Assembly (NCBI GenBank): GCA_022316685.1
Contig: JAKJHU010001553.1
Location: 1 to 64,000 of the forward strand
Length of the DNA: 64,000 nucleotides
Origin: Progne subis subis
Lineage: Eukaryota > Chordata > Aves > Passeriformes > Hirundinidae
Reading direction: 5' to 3'
Positions 11,421-23,239 of this stretch are shown here, in pieces. The position numbers and the translations under genes are program-made. A model generated the notes under the pieces. It was not told the origin of the DNA. It searched no databases and saw only the letters and a list, made by a program, of their open reading frames with translations. Each line of letters starts with the position of its first letter. Position 1 is the stretch's first letter.

Positions 11421-12371
11421 TCAAGGGTCCATTGTTTTCCTCTCCCTGCCCCAGCCCTGCAGAGCAGCCCAGACCTGTCTGGCCCTGCAGCAGGAACTGG
11501 AGGCACTGGAGGTCAGGACAGCCACTCTGTGTCTGGAATGCTCAGGACATGCTCAGCTCAGGCAGCTCATGCAGCCCCAGGGCCAGCCCCGCTGCCCAGC
11601 ACAGCAGCACAGAGTTGGCCCGGGGCTCCTCAGGCAGCTCCTGCTGCCCCAGGGACAGGGCAGCCTCTGCCAGGGCTCCTCTGCACAGCCACGGGCTCCT
11701 GCTCTGCTCCTGGCACATGCCAGCTGCCCACAGAGCCTTTGCCAGGGGAACACGTCTGTGCTGGCCTGAGCAGCCATTGCTGCAGCCCCTGCCCTGCTGC
11801 CCACAGCCCCGAGCTGGGGCTGCTGCTCTGCAGAGCACGGGGGCTGTGCTGCCCGGGGCCCTGGGCTGCCTCTGCTGGGCTCTGCTGCTCAGGCTGGGAG
11901 ACAGAGGCAGCTGATGCTGCTCCCTGCACTGACCCCCTCGCACACAGGCTCTGCTGGGGCCATGGAGGCTGCTCAGAGGTGCCTGCCTTGTTCCAGGGCT
12001 GCCCCATGGCCTTGGGGCTGCCCTGCATCCTCCTGGGGAAGTTCCCTGAGGGTCAGACCAGCCCGTGCCCAGACTCCTTTCCCTGTGCCTGCTGTGTCCC
12101 CTGGGGCTGCAGAGCTCTCTGACTCACAGCACACATTCAGTCCTTGATCTCGGGGTGAGCCCACCCTGGCCAGGCCTGTGCCCAGGGAGCTCCACTCCCT
12201 GCTGATCCCTGGCACACACTGTCCCTGCAGGTGCCCTGTGTTCTCCTGGCAGCTCCCAAGGGCCTTCAGACAAACCTTCCCCTGCCATCAGCCCTGGCAC
12301 AAGCTGCAGAGCCCCAGCATGGTTCAACACTGACCATTCACCATCTGATTGATTGTTTCTGAAAAGCACAG
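11421..12371. other. GC-rich segment, partly left-arm only
   Basis: The first 270 bases pair with 45,320-45,600. From about 11,690 on there is no right-arm partner. Open frames exist on both strands, as expected for this composition. No domain was seen. Confidence 0.4.
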
Positions 12372-12510
12372 AGTGGTCATATTCCTCAGGCCATCCTCAT
12401 GCTCCTGGTTCCTCAGGCTCTAGATGAGGGGGTTCAGTGTTGGAGGCACCAGCGAGTACAGAAGTGACAGTGCCAGATCCAGGGATGGGCAGAGTGGCAC
12501 AGGTGACCTT
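12372..12510 (-). pseudogene. OR14-like olfactory receptor, C-terminal fragment
   Basis: The minus strand reads PSLDLALSLLYSLVPP, then TLNPLI and a stop where the family has Tyr, then SLRNQE. This is the end of transmembrane segment 7 and the short tail of an OR14-like receptor, as seen in the full copies at 19,135 and 39,779. Nothing of the rest of the receptor is recognisable upstream on that strand. It lies in the segment present only in the left arm. Confidence 0.75.
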
Positions 12511-13735
12511 TAGGCTTTGCAGGGCCCAGGCACAAGGGCTGTGCCCGAGTCAGGGCTGAGCTCACACTCTGTGGGCTGGGGCAGAGCCCAGGCAGAAATC
12601 AGCCCCTGCCCCAGCAGCTCTGCAGTGGTGGCCACCAGGCCGGGTTGCCAAGGGAGGCTTCTGGCCATGGCCTGCAGGGAGCTGCTGCTGCCAAGGTGCC
12701 TTTGGTGTCCCAGGCTCTCCTGGCACAGCTCCCAGCACTCTGCACTTGTGCCCGAGGCCTTCACTGTGTTGGGGCTGGCCTGGGGCTTTTCCTGCAGGGG
12801 ACCTGGCCTGGCCATGGCACAGGAAAGGCAGTTCCTGCTGGAGCAGGAGGCTCTGCCTGCAATGGGCTCAAACAACCCACAAGGCTCTGTTTCAAAGTCC
12901 CCAGTGGGAAATGAGGAAGGAGGGGTCATGCTTCTTTTGGGGTGAATAATGCTGAAAGCAGCCTGACTCCTCCATCCCGAAGTTCAGCATCCTGAGAGGG
13001 AGCTGAAGCTGTGGCAGAGCTGGAAAAATCCCCAGAGAAAGGAACAACCAAGTGACACCAGTGAGAGCTTCTGCAGAGCTGCTGAGCTGGCACAGCCTGG
13101 GCACATCTGACTGACAGGGCAGCACAACAGACTAGGAAAGCTCTATCCCAAATTTTAACTGCAGCATCTCCTGACAGTTCCCTTCTTGGGGATGTGGCGA
13201 TTCCCCTGTGGAATGAGGACACCCCTCAAGGTCACTTCCTGAGGCTGAGCTGATGAGATTTGCCCATGGTCGCTGGGATGTGACACCCTAGGATGTGATG
13301 GAGAGACACCCATCTCTGCTTAATAACTGATTTTGCTTTAATACAATTGCTTCAAAATTGCTTCCTAGAGCACTATAATAAAATAGGTGTTACAGCTCCT
13401 ACACTGTGGAGTAAATAATTCTGATTAAGACCTTTCTGTCTAATCAGGATCATCATCACTCATATCTATATGTACACAAATACTTCTGGTTTGCCATCCT
13501 GAATGCTGTGGGACAAAGTTGTACAAAGTTTCTATACCAGCTGTGTAATTCTTTACACATAAATCCTTGGCAACATCTGGTGTTGGGATTGGATCCAGCC
13601 ACTCCTAGCATCCTCTCACAGGATTTTGTAACGCCTGGGGGTCTTGGTTTGGGGAGCTTGGGGTTATATTTGGGGTGTTGGCAATCCTTTCTGCACCTCA
13701 TAACCCAACAGGAGCTTCTTTAATAAACTGTGCCT
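12511..13735. other. Segment without recognised gene
   Basis: Up to about 13,370 it is left-arm only. From there it pairs with about 44,950-45,305. GC-rich first, AT-rich after 13,320. No motif recognised. Confidence 0.4.
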
Positions 13736-14130
13736 GAAGCTCCCATTGTGCCCATGACAGGAACCCCTGTGTCTGTGACATCCCGGCTCTTTGGCAGCCT
13801 GGAGACTCCTGGGATGTCCCCATGGAGCCCTGTGAGTGTCTGTGACCTCACTGTTCTTTAGGAGCACAGGGATGTCACCAGTGGACTCCTGCCACTGCCT
13901 GGGACAAATTGGCTCCTTGGCAGCATAGAGACACCTCTGTTGTCACTGTGCAGCCCTGTGACTGTCTGTCACCTCATGACCCTTAGGAAGATTAAGGACC
14001 CCTGGGATGTCCCCATGGAACCCCTGTGAATGAAATGTGGCCAAACAGATCCTCAGGAGCCCAGAGACCCCTCAGATGCCACCATGGAGCCCCTGTGCCT
14101 GCACGTGAGCTCACGGCTCTTTATAAGCTG
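13736..14130. repeat. Degenerate tandem repeat, units about 65-120 bp
   Basis: Recurring pieces such as CATGGAGCCCCTGTG, CTGTGACCTCA and GGGATGTCCCCATGG are spaced irregularly. The mirror is at about 44,640-44,945. Confidence 0.6.
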
Positions 14131-15270
14131 GAATCCCCTGGAATCTCTTCAATCTGCTTTGCTGAGGTTGCATCCTCTGCAACTTGGAGGTTCCCTGATC
14201 AGTTTTGCTTCCCCAGAGGCTTGTTCAGTCTTCAGTTCTTCAGTTCAGGAATTCAGTGCCAAAGGCTCATTAATATTTCAAAACACCCAAAACCAGACAA
14301 GCCCTTGGGAACAATTTAATTTAAATTCTTCAATTCTTCTGTGGTTAATTGTACACATTTCAGAAGTGCATTCAAAGAACATATAATACATAGTATAATA
14401 TAGTATATCTTTAAAAAAAAGCAGGGAGATTTTTGTCCTATTTAATTTTCTTTTCTTGTTTATAGATTGATATCAGCAATCCCAGTTGATATTGATCCTG
14501 AACACCTCCTAGTGCACTCTGAATAAATATGAAAATCAAGACCCCTCATGGATGACAATCAATCACACTTTGTCCCTACCCCCACCCCACCATTTCCCTC
14601 ATCCAGCCCCAGGGACTCAGAGCAGCCTTGTGCCAATCTGAGCTTCCTCCACTCCAGGCTGCACCTGCAGCTTTCAGCTCCTTGGCACCAACTCCCACCT
14701 GCTTTCCTTGCAGAAGGAGCTGCCTGAGACACAGAGGGATGTTCATTTATTGTCAGCCAACAAAACCAAGGGAAGGCACAGCCCCATGAAAAACAGAAGT
14801 CCAGCCAGTGACACAAAGAGAGTGGAAGATAAGGTTTCCTTCTCCTTCCATTGTACAAATCCAGGAAATTCCTGGTTTCCCCTGTTCAGAAAATTTTAAT
14901 GTTTATTAAGAGTGCTCAAATGACCCAGCTAATGAAGATGTGCTTGTGCACCTCGCAAGCTGCAGGTCCTGTACAGCCCTGCAGGGCTCCTGTCCCATCT
15001 GCTGTGCTCCAGTGTAAAACAGGGAGCAGCACTGTCCCAGGATCATTAGAGAGCTGAATTGGAAAGGACCTCAGCAAGTCAGCAGCCCAAGCTGTCAGAA
15101 ACTGGGCCAGACCAAGTGGTTCAAGGCTTGATTTGGTCTGGATTGGAAAATCCCAAAGGACAGGGAGATGGCAGCATCTCAGCACCTGGCTGAGCCCATG
15201 GGAACAAAGGTTTCCTCCTGTCCTGGCTGAAGCTCCCCTCTTTCACCCTATATCATTGTCTTTTGTCACC
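14131..15270. other. Arm segment without recognised gene
   Basis: Mirrored at about 43,540-44,640. A part (about 14,200-14,620) also has a third copy in the spacer at 33,880-34,265. No coding motif. Confidence 0.45.
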
Positions 15271-15279
15271 CACCAGGCC

Positions 15280-15510
15280 CCCAGTGAAGAGCCTGGCTCT
15301 GTGCTCTCCATCACCTCCTCGGTGGCACTGCCAGGCTGGCATGAGGAGCCCCTCAGCCTTCCCTGCTCGGGGCTGGACAAGCCCAGCTCCCTCAGCCTCT
15401 GCTCACAGCCAAAGGGCTCCAGCCCCACCTTGGAGCCCTTCCCTAACCCTGCTGCAGCTGCCAGACATCTTTCCTGCCCTGGGGAACCCAAGCCAGGCCA
15501 CAGTGACCTG
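15280..15510 (-). mobile_element. CR1-like fragment
   Basis: The minus strand reads EQRLRELGLSSPEQGRLRG, close to the CR1 C-terminal [18 protein letters not shown] pattern. The same fragment occurs at 43,250-43,500 (plus) and 33,210-33,475 (plus). Its downstream part does not follow CR1, so it may be a CR1-derived piece inside another repeat. Confidence 0.55.
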
Positions 15511-15714
15511 GATCATGCAGGTTTCTTGATGTGCTGGTCACACAGCCCAGCCCCTTGTCCCTGTGTCAGGCTCTGGGGTCAATCCTGTGGAACACCCATG
15601 GGTGAAACTGTGGCTGCAGGTGCACTGGGGGATTCTGGGGGACAGGGGACCCTGCTCAACATGAACAGCATTGGACTTCATGGGGGAAACTGTGAGGGGG
15701 GGCTGGGGTGGAGT

Positions 15715-15955
15715 GACCAACTCAGTGATGTCACACAGCCCTGCTGTGATGTCACACAGCTGGTCTCTGGTGTCACAACCCACTCTGTGATTTCACACAG
15801 CCACCCTGTAATGCCACAGGCAGCTCTGTGATGTCATAATCTGCTCTATTATGTCTGACCTCTGCTGTGATGTCACAGATGGCCTATGATATCCTAGCTG
15901 CTCATGACCTCACATAGCCTCTTCAGTGATGTCATAGCCAATTCTGTGACCTCAT
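15715..15955. repeat. Degenerate ~25-bp repeat, TGTGATGTCACA-rich
   Basis: At least eight spaced copies of TGATGTCA-like words lie between CTCTG and CAGCC. The mirror at 42,895-43,065 has fewer. The copies differ enough to suggest an old array. Confidence 0.65.
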
Positions 15956-16489
15956 GTTACCAGATGATAAATGGTCTACACCTGGTGAGCTAACACAATG
16001 CTCATTCTCCAAAACCACTGGCCCATGGAAACCACACAATGCCCATTGTGTAAGAAGGGGAACTGGAAATTCACCAGCCTCAGTGTCCTGCCAGCTCAGC
16101 CAGGCTGACTGGAACATTGGGGTCTGTGAGCACCAGGGACCACCAGAGAGACCCCCAGGACAGAAGAGTGCATGGAAACAGGGAAGGGAAATATGTAAAT
16201 GACTTCAGGGAAATGATTATCAAATGTATGTTTAGTCCAGGACCATCAATGAATATGAATGCAAAATACAGAATATAAACAGAAACTTTCCTGTACTCAG
16301 CATGCACGTCTTTGGGAGGAGCTGTTCCCCTGTGCATCCAGCCAAATAAAGAATGCTGCTTCTAAATGTGTTAAGGAGCTTTTCATTTTACCAAATTGTT
16401 GGTAACACTCCCACTGCCAAGGAAAGCTCTGTCTGCTGCTGTTCGCAAAAAGAGAAGGGCTGGTGGGAGGTGTGATGGACTGAGGCTGC
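15956..16489. other. Arm segment without recognised gene
   Basis: Mirrored at about 42,360-42,894. AT-rich. No coding motif or repeat seen. Confidence 0.45.
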
Positions 16490-18185
16490 CTGGGGTACAG
16501 TGACCATGAAATAATCAACTTTCCAAAATTCTGGGAAAGAAGGAAAGGCATCAACAAAACATCTACACTGAAATTATGGAGGGCAGACTTTGGCCTCTCT
16601 AGGATGCAGATTTGGGGAGTACTGAATCAGGTACTGATTTTTTATAAGGGAAACAGCCCTTAAAAACAGGAGAGTCCAAGTAGGATGGACACACTTCAAG
16701 AAAGAAATCTGAAGGGGAAAAGGCAGCCCGTCCCATTGTGCCAAAAGATGAGCCAGTGAGGAAAATCACTGGCCTGGCCATCCATGGTACTTTTGAGTGA
16801 ACTCAAGGGGAAAAAAAAAAGGGTGCAACACCTCCAAAAGAAGATCAAACAATTCAGGAAATGTTTAAGAATGATGTTAGGTCATGTGGAAAGAAAATTA
16901 GAGAGGTGAAAGATCAGTTAAATTTAACCTGACCAGTTTTCTGAAAAAATAAAATGTTTCCACAAATAGATTTATAGCAAAATGTGGGATAAGGAAAACA
17001 TTTAGTTTTTATTGGATGCTGTGAGGAATACAGTAACTAGAGATAAGGAAAAGGCTGAGCTGCTTAACACCTTGTTTGTCTCATTTTTCAACAATAAGAC
17101 AAGTTGTCCTCAGGACAAGTGTTCTCCTGAGCTGGTAGATGGGCACAGGGAGCAGAACAGCCCCCCTGTCATCCAGGAGGAAGCAGCTGGTGACCTGCTG
17201 AGCCCCTCAGATGCTCACAGGTGTCTCTGGGACCAGATGGGATCCATCCTAGGGGGATGAGGCAGCTGGTGGATGAGCTCACCAAGCTGCTCTCCATCAT
17301 TTCTCATCAGTCCTGGCTCAGCAGGGAGGTCCCAGAGGACTGGAGGTGCCAGTGTGAGCCCATCCCCAAGAAGGGCTGGAAGGAGGATCTGGGGAACTCC
17401 AGGCCTGTCAGCCTGACCTCGGTGCCCAGCAAGGTTCTGGAACAGATCACCTTGAGAGCCATCACAGGGCACCCACAGGATGGCTGAGGGATCAGACCCA
17501 ACCAGAGAGGATTTCAATATCTGCATTGATGGTCTGGATGAGGGGATTGAGTCCACCATCAGCAAATTTGCAGATGACACCAAGCTGGGTGTGAGTGTGG
17601 AGTGCTGGAGGGTAGGAGGGCTCTGCACAGGGACCTGGACAGGCTGGATCCAGGGCCCAAATCCAACAGAGGGAGGTTTAACAAGACCAAGGGCTGGGTC
17701 CTGCACTTTGGCCACAACAACCCCTGCAGTGCTACAGGCTGGGGACAGAGTGGCTGGAGAGCATCCAGGCAGAAAGGGCCCTGGGGCACTGATGGACAGC
17801 AGGCTGGACATGAGCCAGCAGTGTGCCCAGGTGGCCAAGAAGGCCAATGGCACCTGGCCTGGATCAGGAATGGTGTGGCCAGCAGGAGCAGGGCAGTGAT
17901 TCTTCCCCTGTGCTCAGCACTGGTGAGGCAGCACCTCGAGTGTTGTGTGCAGTTCTGTGCCCCCAATTTCTAAAGGACATGGAGGGCTGGAGCATGTCCA
18001 GAGAAGGGAAACAAGGCTGGTGAGGGGTCTTGAACACGAGTCCTGAGAGGAGAGGCTGAGGGAGCTGGGGTTGTTTATCCTGGAAAAGAGGAGGCTCAGA
18101 GGACACAAGGTGGTGTCAGGGCACAGGTTGAACATGATAATTCCCAAGATATTTCCCAGCTTTTGTGATTCTGTGATTCTCTGAA
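16490..18185 (+). mobile_element. CR1 LINE, degraded, with internal deletion
   Basis: Translation gives broken CR1 ORF2 pieces in order: the WRADFGL segment (about 16,580), an acidic/basic linker (KEKAELLNTLF, 17,050), GPDGIHPRGMRQL-like text (17,230-17,270), RPVSLTSVPSKVLEQI (17,401-17,450), [11 protein letters not shown] (17,560-17,600) with the ADD metal-binding motif, and [11 protein letters not shown] (17,820). It jumps from just after RPVSL to just before FADD, so the middle of the reverse transcriptase is missing. The tail ends with TTGTGATTCTGTGATTCT, the usual CR1 3' repeat. Stops and frameshifts make it inactive. Confidence 0.85.
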
Positions 18186-19134
18186 AGCACCCTTGCCGCA
18201 GTTGCAGGATGAGCCCTGGGCCTCCTCTCAGAAGGTCCAGCAGCCCAGGTCCCTCAGCTTCTCCTCACAGCCCCAAAGCCCATCCTGTCAGTCCTGCAGA
18301 GCCTCTGCAGCCCCTCCTCACTGCCCAGAACAGGGAGCCCCACAGCCAGACACAGCAGCCCAGATGTGCCCCCCTGGCCTGTGGTGCCTCTGGCAAGGGA
18401 ACAGCCCAGGCACTGCAGGAGCCTGCAGACAATTCCTGCAGCACTTGTAGGATGATCCTGCTCCCCAAGGGACGTTCCCATGGTGTGATGCTGTTTGCCC
18501 CCAGCCTGCCCACGGCCACCCTGGGGCTGCTCACGGGGCTTTTCTCTGCTGAGCATTGGCCTGGGCGTGTTCTGGAGAGAGCCTGGGCAAGGAGCCTGGA
18601 GCCCCCAGGCCCTGGCCTGAGGCGTCAGCGCTGCCCCAGCAGTGCCCATGGCCTGTCCCTGCTGCAGCCCCGGCACTGCCACCCCCAGCACTGTGCCCGG
18701 CCCCGAGAGCACTCAGGCCCTACAGCAGCACCAGGGCCAGGAGGGCAGCGGGGCAGGGGCACGGGAGCAGCACTGGCAACACCAAGTGCTGCTGCTGCTG
18801 GGCACAGCTGCTGTGCCAGCACTGATCTGCCCCAGCTCTGCACACAGACATTGCTGCTGCAGCTCCAGAGAAGGAAACAAAAGGGGGATCTCTGGAGAAA
18901 ACTCTGCTGGGAGATCCTTTAATTCATTTAAAGCCACTGAGAGCAGAGCTCCTCATTAGAACAGTCTGGAGCCAGTAAAAATGTGGAGAAAATCAAGACA
19001 AGACACAGACAATGGCCTTTATTTGTGGCCAATATTTAAAACTAAACCAAAGGGAAAAAAACCTCACAAGCAAACAAACAAGAAAAATCGAAGATTATTT
19101 TATTACAAGTGATTGGCAGAAATAGCCAACCATT
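18186..19134. other. GC-rich 3' flank of left olfactory receptor
   Basis: The part up to about 18,800 has no right-arm partner. The rest pairs with about 40,740-40,940. It lies downstream of the receptor on the minus strand. No coding motif. Confidence 0.4.
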
Positions 19135-20063
19135 TTAATGTTTCTGAAATTGTCCTGTGATCAGTATCCACACTGCAGCCTTGAGCTCCTGGTTCCTCAG
19201 GCTGTAGATGAGGGGGTTCAGGGCTGGAGGCACCACCGAGTACAGAACTGACAGTGACAGATCCAGGGATGGGGAGGAGATGGAGGGGGGCTTCAGGTAG
19301 GCAAAAATGGCAGTGCTGACAAACAGAGAGACCACGGCCAGGTGAGGGAGGCAGGTGGAAAAGGCTTTGTGCCGTCCCTGCTCAGAGGGGATCCTCAGCA
19401 CGGCCCTCAAGATCTGCACATAGGAGAAAACAATGAACACAAAACAGCCAAAACTTAAACTGGCACCAACCACAATAATCCCAAGTTCCCTGAGTTTGGA
19501 GTGTGAGCAGGAGAGCTTGAGGATGTGTGGGATTTCACAGAAGAACTGGCCCAGGGCATTGCCCTGGCACAGGGGCAGGGAAAATGTATTGGCTGTGTGC
19601 AGCAGAGCATTGAGAAAGCACTGGCCCAGGCAGCTGCTGCCATGTGGGCACAAGCTCTGCTGCCCAGGAGGGTCCCGTAGTGCAGGGGTTGCAGATGGAC
19701 ACGTAGCGGTGTAGCACATGATGGTCAGGATGGAAAATTCTGATGTCATAAAAAAGGCAAAGAAAAATACCTGTGCAGCACATCCTGTGTAGGAGATGTT
19801 CCTGGTGTCCCAGAGGGAATTGTGCATGGCTTTGGGGACAGTGGTGAGGATGGAGCCCAGGTCGGTGAGGGCCAGGTTGAGCAGGAAGAAGAACATGGGC
19901 GTGTGCAGGAGGTGGCCGCAGGCTACGGCGCTGATGATGAGGCCGTTGGCCAGGAGGGCAGCCAGGGAGATGCCAGGAAGAGGCAGAAGTGCAGGAGCTG
20001 CAGCTGCCGCGTGTGTGCCAATGGCAGCAGGAGGAAGTGGCTGATGGAGCTGCTGTTGGACAT
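19135..20063 (-). pseudogene. OR14-like olfactory receptor, left-arm copy (broken)
   Basis: A single-exon class II olfactory receptor that would act in the olfactory neuron membrane. The natural start (MSNSSS, at 20,061-20,063) is followed by a lost G near 19,974 that breaks the frame after about 29 residues. From there the other frame reads LHTPMFFFLLNLALTDLGSI (segment 2), then C(G)AAQVF and TIMCY. Three one-base losses near 19,714, 19,697 and 19,633 put about 30 residues out of frame and remove the DRY motif and the second inner loop. They sum to three bases, so frame returns for LCQGNALGQFFCE, FSYVQIL, RIPSEQGRHKAFSTC and PALNPLIYSLRNQELK. Comparison with the right copy fixes each lesion. 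It belongs to the bird OR14 (gamma-c) expansion by motif. Confidence 0.85.
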
Positions 20064-21560
20064 TTGCTATGTCTGGCTGTTTCAACCTGTAGGAGGAAAA
20101 ACAGTGAAGTTTGACAGGAGATTTCTCATAGAAGCGTCAAAACCCTTTCTCACAGACCATTTCCCTGCCAATAAATACCACCCTTTTGTCTACGTCTAGC
20201 AGAACTTCCTTCATCTTGGTTGCTGGAGATTGCTGCTGGCCAATGTTCAGTGAAGAGCCAGACCTCAAGCAGCAGGATACCCTGGAGTCAGCCCTGACCC
20301 CCAGTCAGTGCAGGGGAACAGTGAGGGCAGGGGCCTGTCCTGGTGTTTGAACTTAGACAAAGAATCTCCTCCTAAGGCACAGGAGCTGCCAGGGTGAAGG
20401 GATGGGGATTGCAGGAGGCAGAACAAGAGATTCTGCTGCACCTGGGGAGAACAGAGTGTCCAGTGAGGCAGGAGAATTGTCTGAACCTTAGTGCAGACTG
20501 AGGGGAGCGGCTCTCTCCCTCTCTCCTGTTCCCAGCTGCCCTGGAATTGCACCTTTCTGAGCTCCACTCCCGTGTTACCCTGGAAAGCCAGGAGACACTG
20601 CTGAGAGCAGAGGGATCCCTGGCACACAGAGTGGCTCCTGCCTTTCCCAAAGTCAGGGAGAGTCGGCTCATTCCCAGCCTGCCCTGCCCAGAGCTCCCCA
20701 GGGCAGAGGGAGCTGGGACACCCCATTGCTGTGCTCAGCCTGCACAGGAGGAGCCCAAGGGCTGGGCCTGAGCCTGCAGCTGGAACTGCCATTCCCAGAG
20801 AGCCCGTCAGCAATGCCAGGAGCACCTGGGCAAGGCAAGGAGAGAGAGAGCTGGGCCCTGAGGAAAAGCCTTTCCCTGCCCAGCCCTGCACAGCCCCTGG
20901 CAGGCAGCAGCAGTGCAGGACAGTGGCCCTCAGGCCCTGGTCAGCAGGGAATGGGCACATGGCAGGAGAGATGCCCTTCATCTCTGGGGCTGCTCTGCCG
21001 GCCCAGGAGGGGACTGAGGGCCCCGAGCCCCCGGGCTGAGGGCTGTGCTGGCTGCGAGGGGACACAAGAGCTGTGCTGCTCAGGGCAGTGTGTGCCCTGC
21101 AGGGCAGGGCCGGCAGGTGCCACATCTCCCCTGCAGCAGGGCTTCCCTCAGCACTGCCTCCCTCCCTCCCTGCCCACGCCTCTGCTGCTGGAGCTGTCCC
21201 AGCCCGAGCTGTTCCTGTGGCCCCGGGCTCCTTCCCTGCCAGTGCTGCCAGAGCCCAGCCCAGCCCCTGGGCCAGCTCTGCCCTGCAGCTGCTCGGGGCT
21301 GCAGGGATTAAAGAACAGCTCCCCCAGGCCTGGGCACCATGGAAAGGGGATGCTGCATGGATCTGGAGCTGGGGACCTGGAGGCACTTGCTGAGGTTCCC
21401 AGGAAACCTCAGGGTAATGGTTTAAGAGCCTCAGCCCCTGTTCTGCCTTGCACAGCTGAGCTTCCATTGCCAGCAAGTTGAGCCAGGGAAAACTGGGGAC
21501 AGAGGTTCAGGAAAGAAGAGACTCAGGTAGGAAATTCCTGCCCTGAATGAGCTCATGACA
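20064..21560. other. Left receptor upstream region, not shared with right arm
   Basis: Only the first 30 bases or so upstream of the start codon match the right arm. The remaining 1.45 kb has no clear counterpart in the 0.5 kb at 39,225-39,750. GC-rich after 20,500 with open frames on both strands but no domain. Confidence 0.5.
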
Positions 21561-22189
21561 AGTCCCTTAAGAAATGACCTCGGTGGGAGCTGGAGCTCTG
21601 AGCAGCCGTCGGCCCACACAGCACCCTCTCCACAGCAGCAGGACCTGCCCTGGCAGGAGTCACTCCTTGCACCCACAGCTCCCCTCCACCATCCATGGGG
21701 AGCTCCCAGGCAGGCTGAGAGCTGCCCCTGGCAGGTGGCAGATGCCCTGGCCTGGCCAAGAGCCCTCAGGGCTGCAGGAGCTGCTCTGCACGACAGCCCT
21801 GGGCACCCCTGGCTGCAGCCCCAGCTTCAGCCCCTGCAGCCGTCCCTGGCAGCAGGAGCCGTCCTGCCCTGTCCCTCTGACGGTGCCCAGGGCAGCCCCG
21901 CTCTGGAGCACATCCTCCCCCAAAGCAGAAAGGGCAGCAGAGCCATCTTACATCATGTCAGTCCTGTCCTGGGTCAGCTTGAGGAGATCCCTGCAGCCAG
22001 AGACTTACTGTGTCAGGAGCGGTGAAGATTTCTCCATGAAGAAGTTCAGAATTTTCAAAAGGTGTGAAAATTTCTCTGTGAATCATCTCAGGATTGTCCT
22101 TCCAGTTTATTTAAGCCTCTGCTTCACTGCTCTCATGTACTTGCAGGCAGTGCCCTCAGCCCTGCTGGCTGGGAGAGGATGCTCCTCAG
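21561..22189. other. Arm segment with identical tract
   Basis: Pairs with about 38,600-39,225. Bases 21,712-21,937 match 38,923-39,148 without a difference seen by eye. No gene recognised. Confidence 0.5.
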
Positions 22190-22990
22190 GAGAAATGTCT
22201 TTTTGAAGCTCTTCTTGCCTGCCAGGAGCTGCCTCTGTGCCAGGAGCCCGGCCCAGCTCAGCAGCACAGACACAGCACCAGGACTTTAATGACCCTCTCG
22301 GGGTTCTGGTGTTGTTTACATCAGATTCAGTCCCTGAGAGTGTCTTCAAAAACTTTACAAGAACTCAAAATTAAGTTGAAGCACTGAAGTTTCTTAAAGT
22401 TTTAATGGGTCCCTCTGAGGGACATGAGTGAGAAAGTGTCCCCAGGTTCCAGTTAGAGCAGAACACTGCAGGCAGTGATGACAGGTGGGGACAAACAAGG
22501 CAAAGGTGTCTCTGATGCTCAGCAAACCTGCATGTGTTTCAGGAATGCAAAGGGCCAAGGCCTGAGCCCCAGCCCCTGCCAAGGCAGATCCTGTCCCTCC
22601 CTCAGTGCTCAGGGCTCTTCCCGGGACACTGGGATGTGGGGATGTGCAATGCCAAGGGCAGCACCATGGGGCGGCCCCTGCCAGGCTGCTGAGCAGGGAC
22701 AAGGAGGCAATGAGGCCCCAGGCCTGCCAGGGTCACTTGTCTCCTGCTCATGGCTCAGGCCCAGGGCCAGCAGCCATGGCCCAAGTGCTGCAGGAGTTGG
22801 CTGTGTCAGGGCCTTTCAGCTGCTGCCCATCCCTGTGCCCTCTCCAGCCCAGGCTGTCCTACGGTGTCCATGCCCTGCGCCTCTGTCCCTGCAGGCTGTC
22901 GTCATCCCCCGGCTGCCCCACCTCGCTGGCCCCTTCCTTTGCTGACAGCTCTGCGTCCTGCCTGCCCCTGCCTGGCCACACAGAGTCTTG
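22190..22990 (+). repeat. Module head, copy 1, with conserved core 22,452-22,965
   Basis: This block of about 0.8 kb recurs at 26,890, 31,430 and, inverted, at 37,820-38,600. The core holds open frames on both strands: 156 residues plus at 22,475-22,945, and 102 residues minus at 22,394-22,702. Between copies 1 and 3 the core shows only two or so substitutions in about 510 bp. No known domain. Such GC-rich DNA gives open frames easily. Confidence 0.8.
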
Positions 22991-23239
22991 GGCTGCTTCA
23001 GACTTTTTCTGGGGGGTGTCTTGCTCCAAAGCCCTGCCCTGGGTGAGAAATTAGTTTTTCTCTGTTCTTAGTCTGGGCCTCCCCAGGTGTCCTTGGTATT
23101 ATTTTTTCTTTTCTGGCTGTTTTCCACCTTGTCAGAATTATCCACTATCACTGAAACAACCTTTCAAGCACTCCCGGGCTCTCCTCTGCTGTCCTCCATC
23201 TCCACACCACTGAGCACAGAGCTCCTTTGTTCCTATATA
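22991..23239. other. Link between module head and ~190-bp array
   Basis: Pairs in direct orientation with 27,690-27,930 of the second module copy. T-rich. No motif. Confidence 0.45.

Noticed and set aside
22394..22945. Conserved protein in the module head
   Set aside because: Frames on both strands are equally kept and copy 2 has a 9-bp loss plus extension differences. Identity is at DNA level, so I report it as a conserved core and not as a gene.
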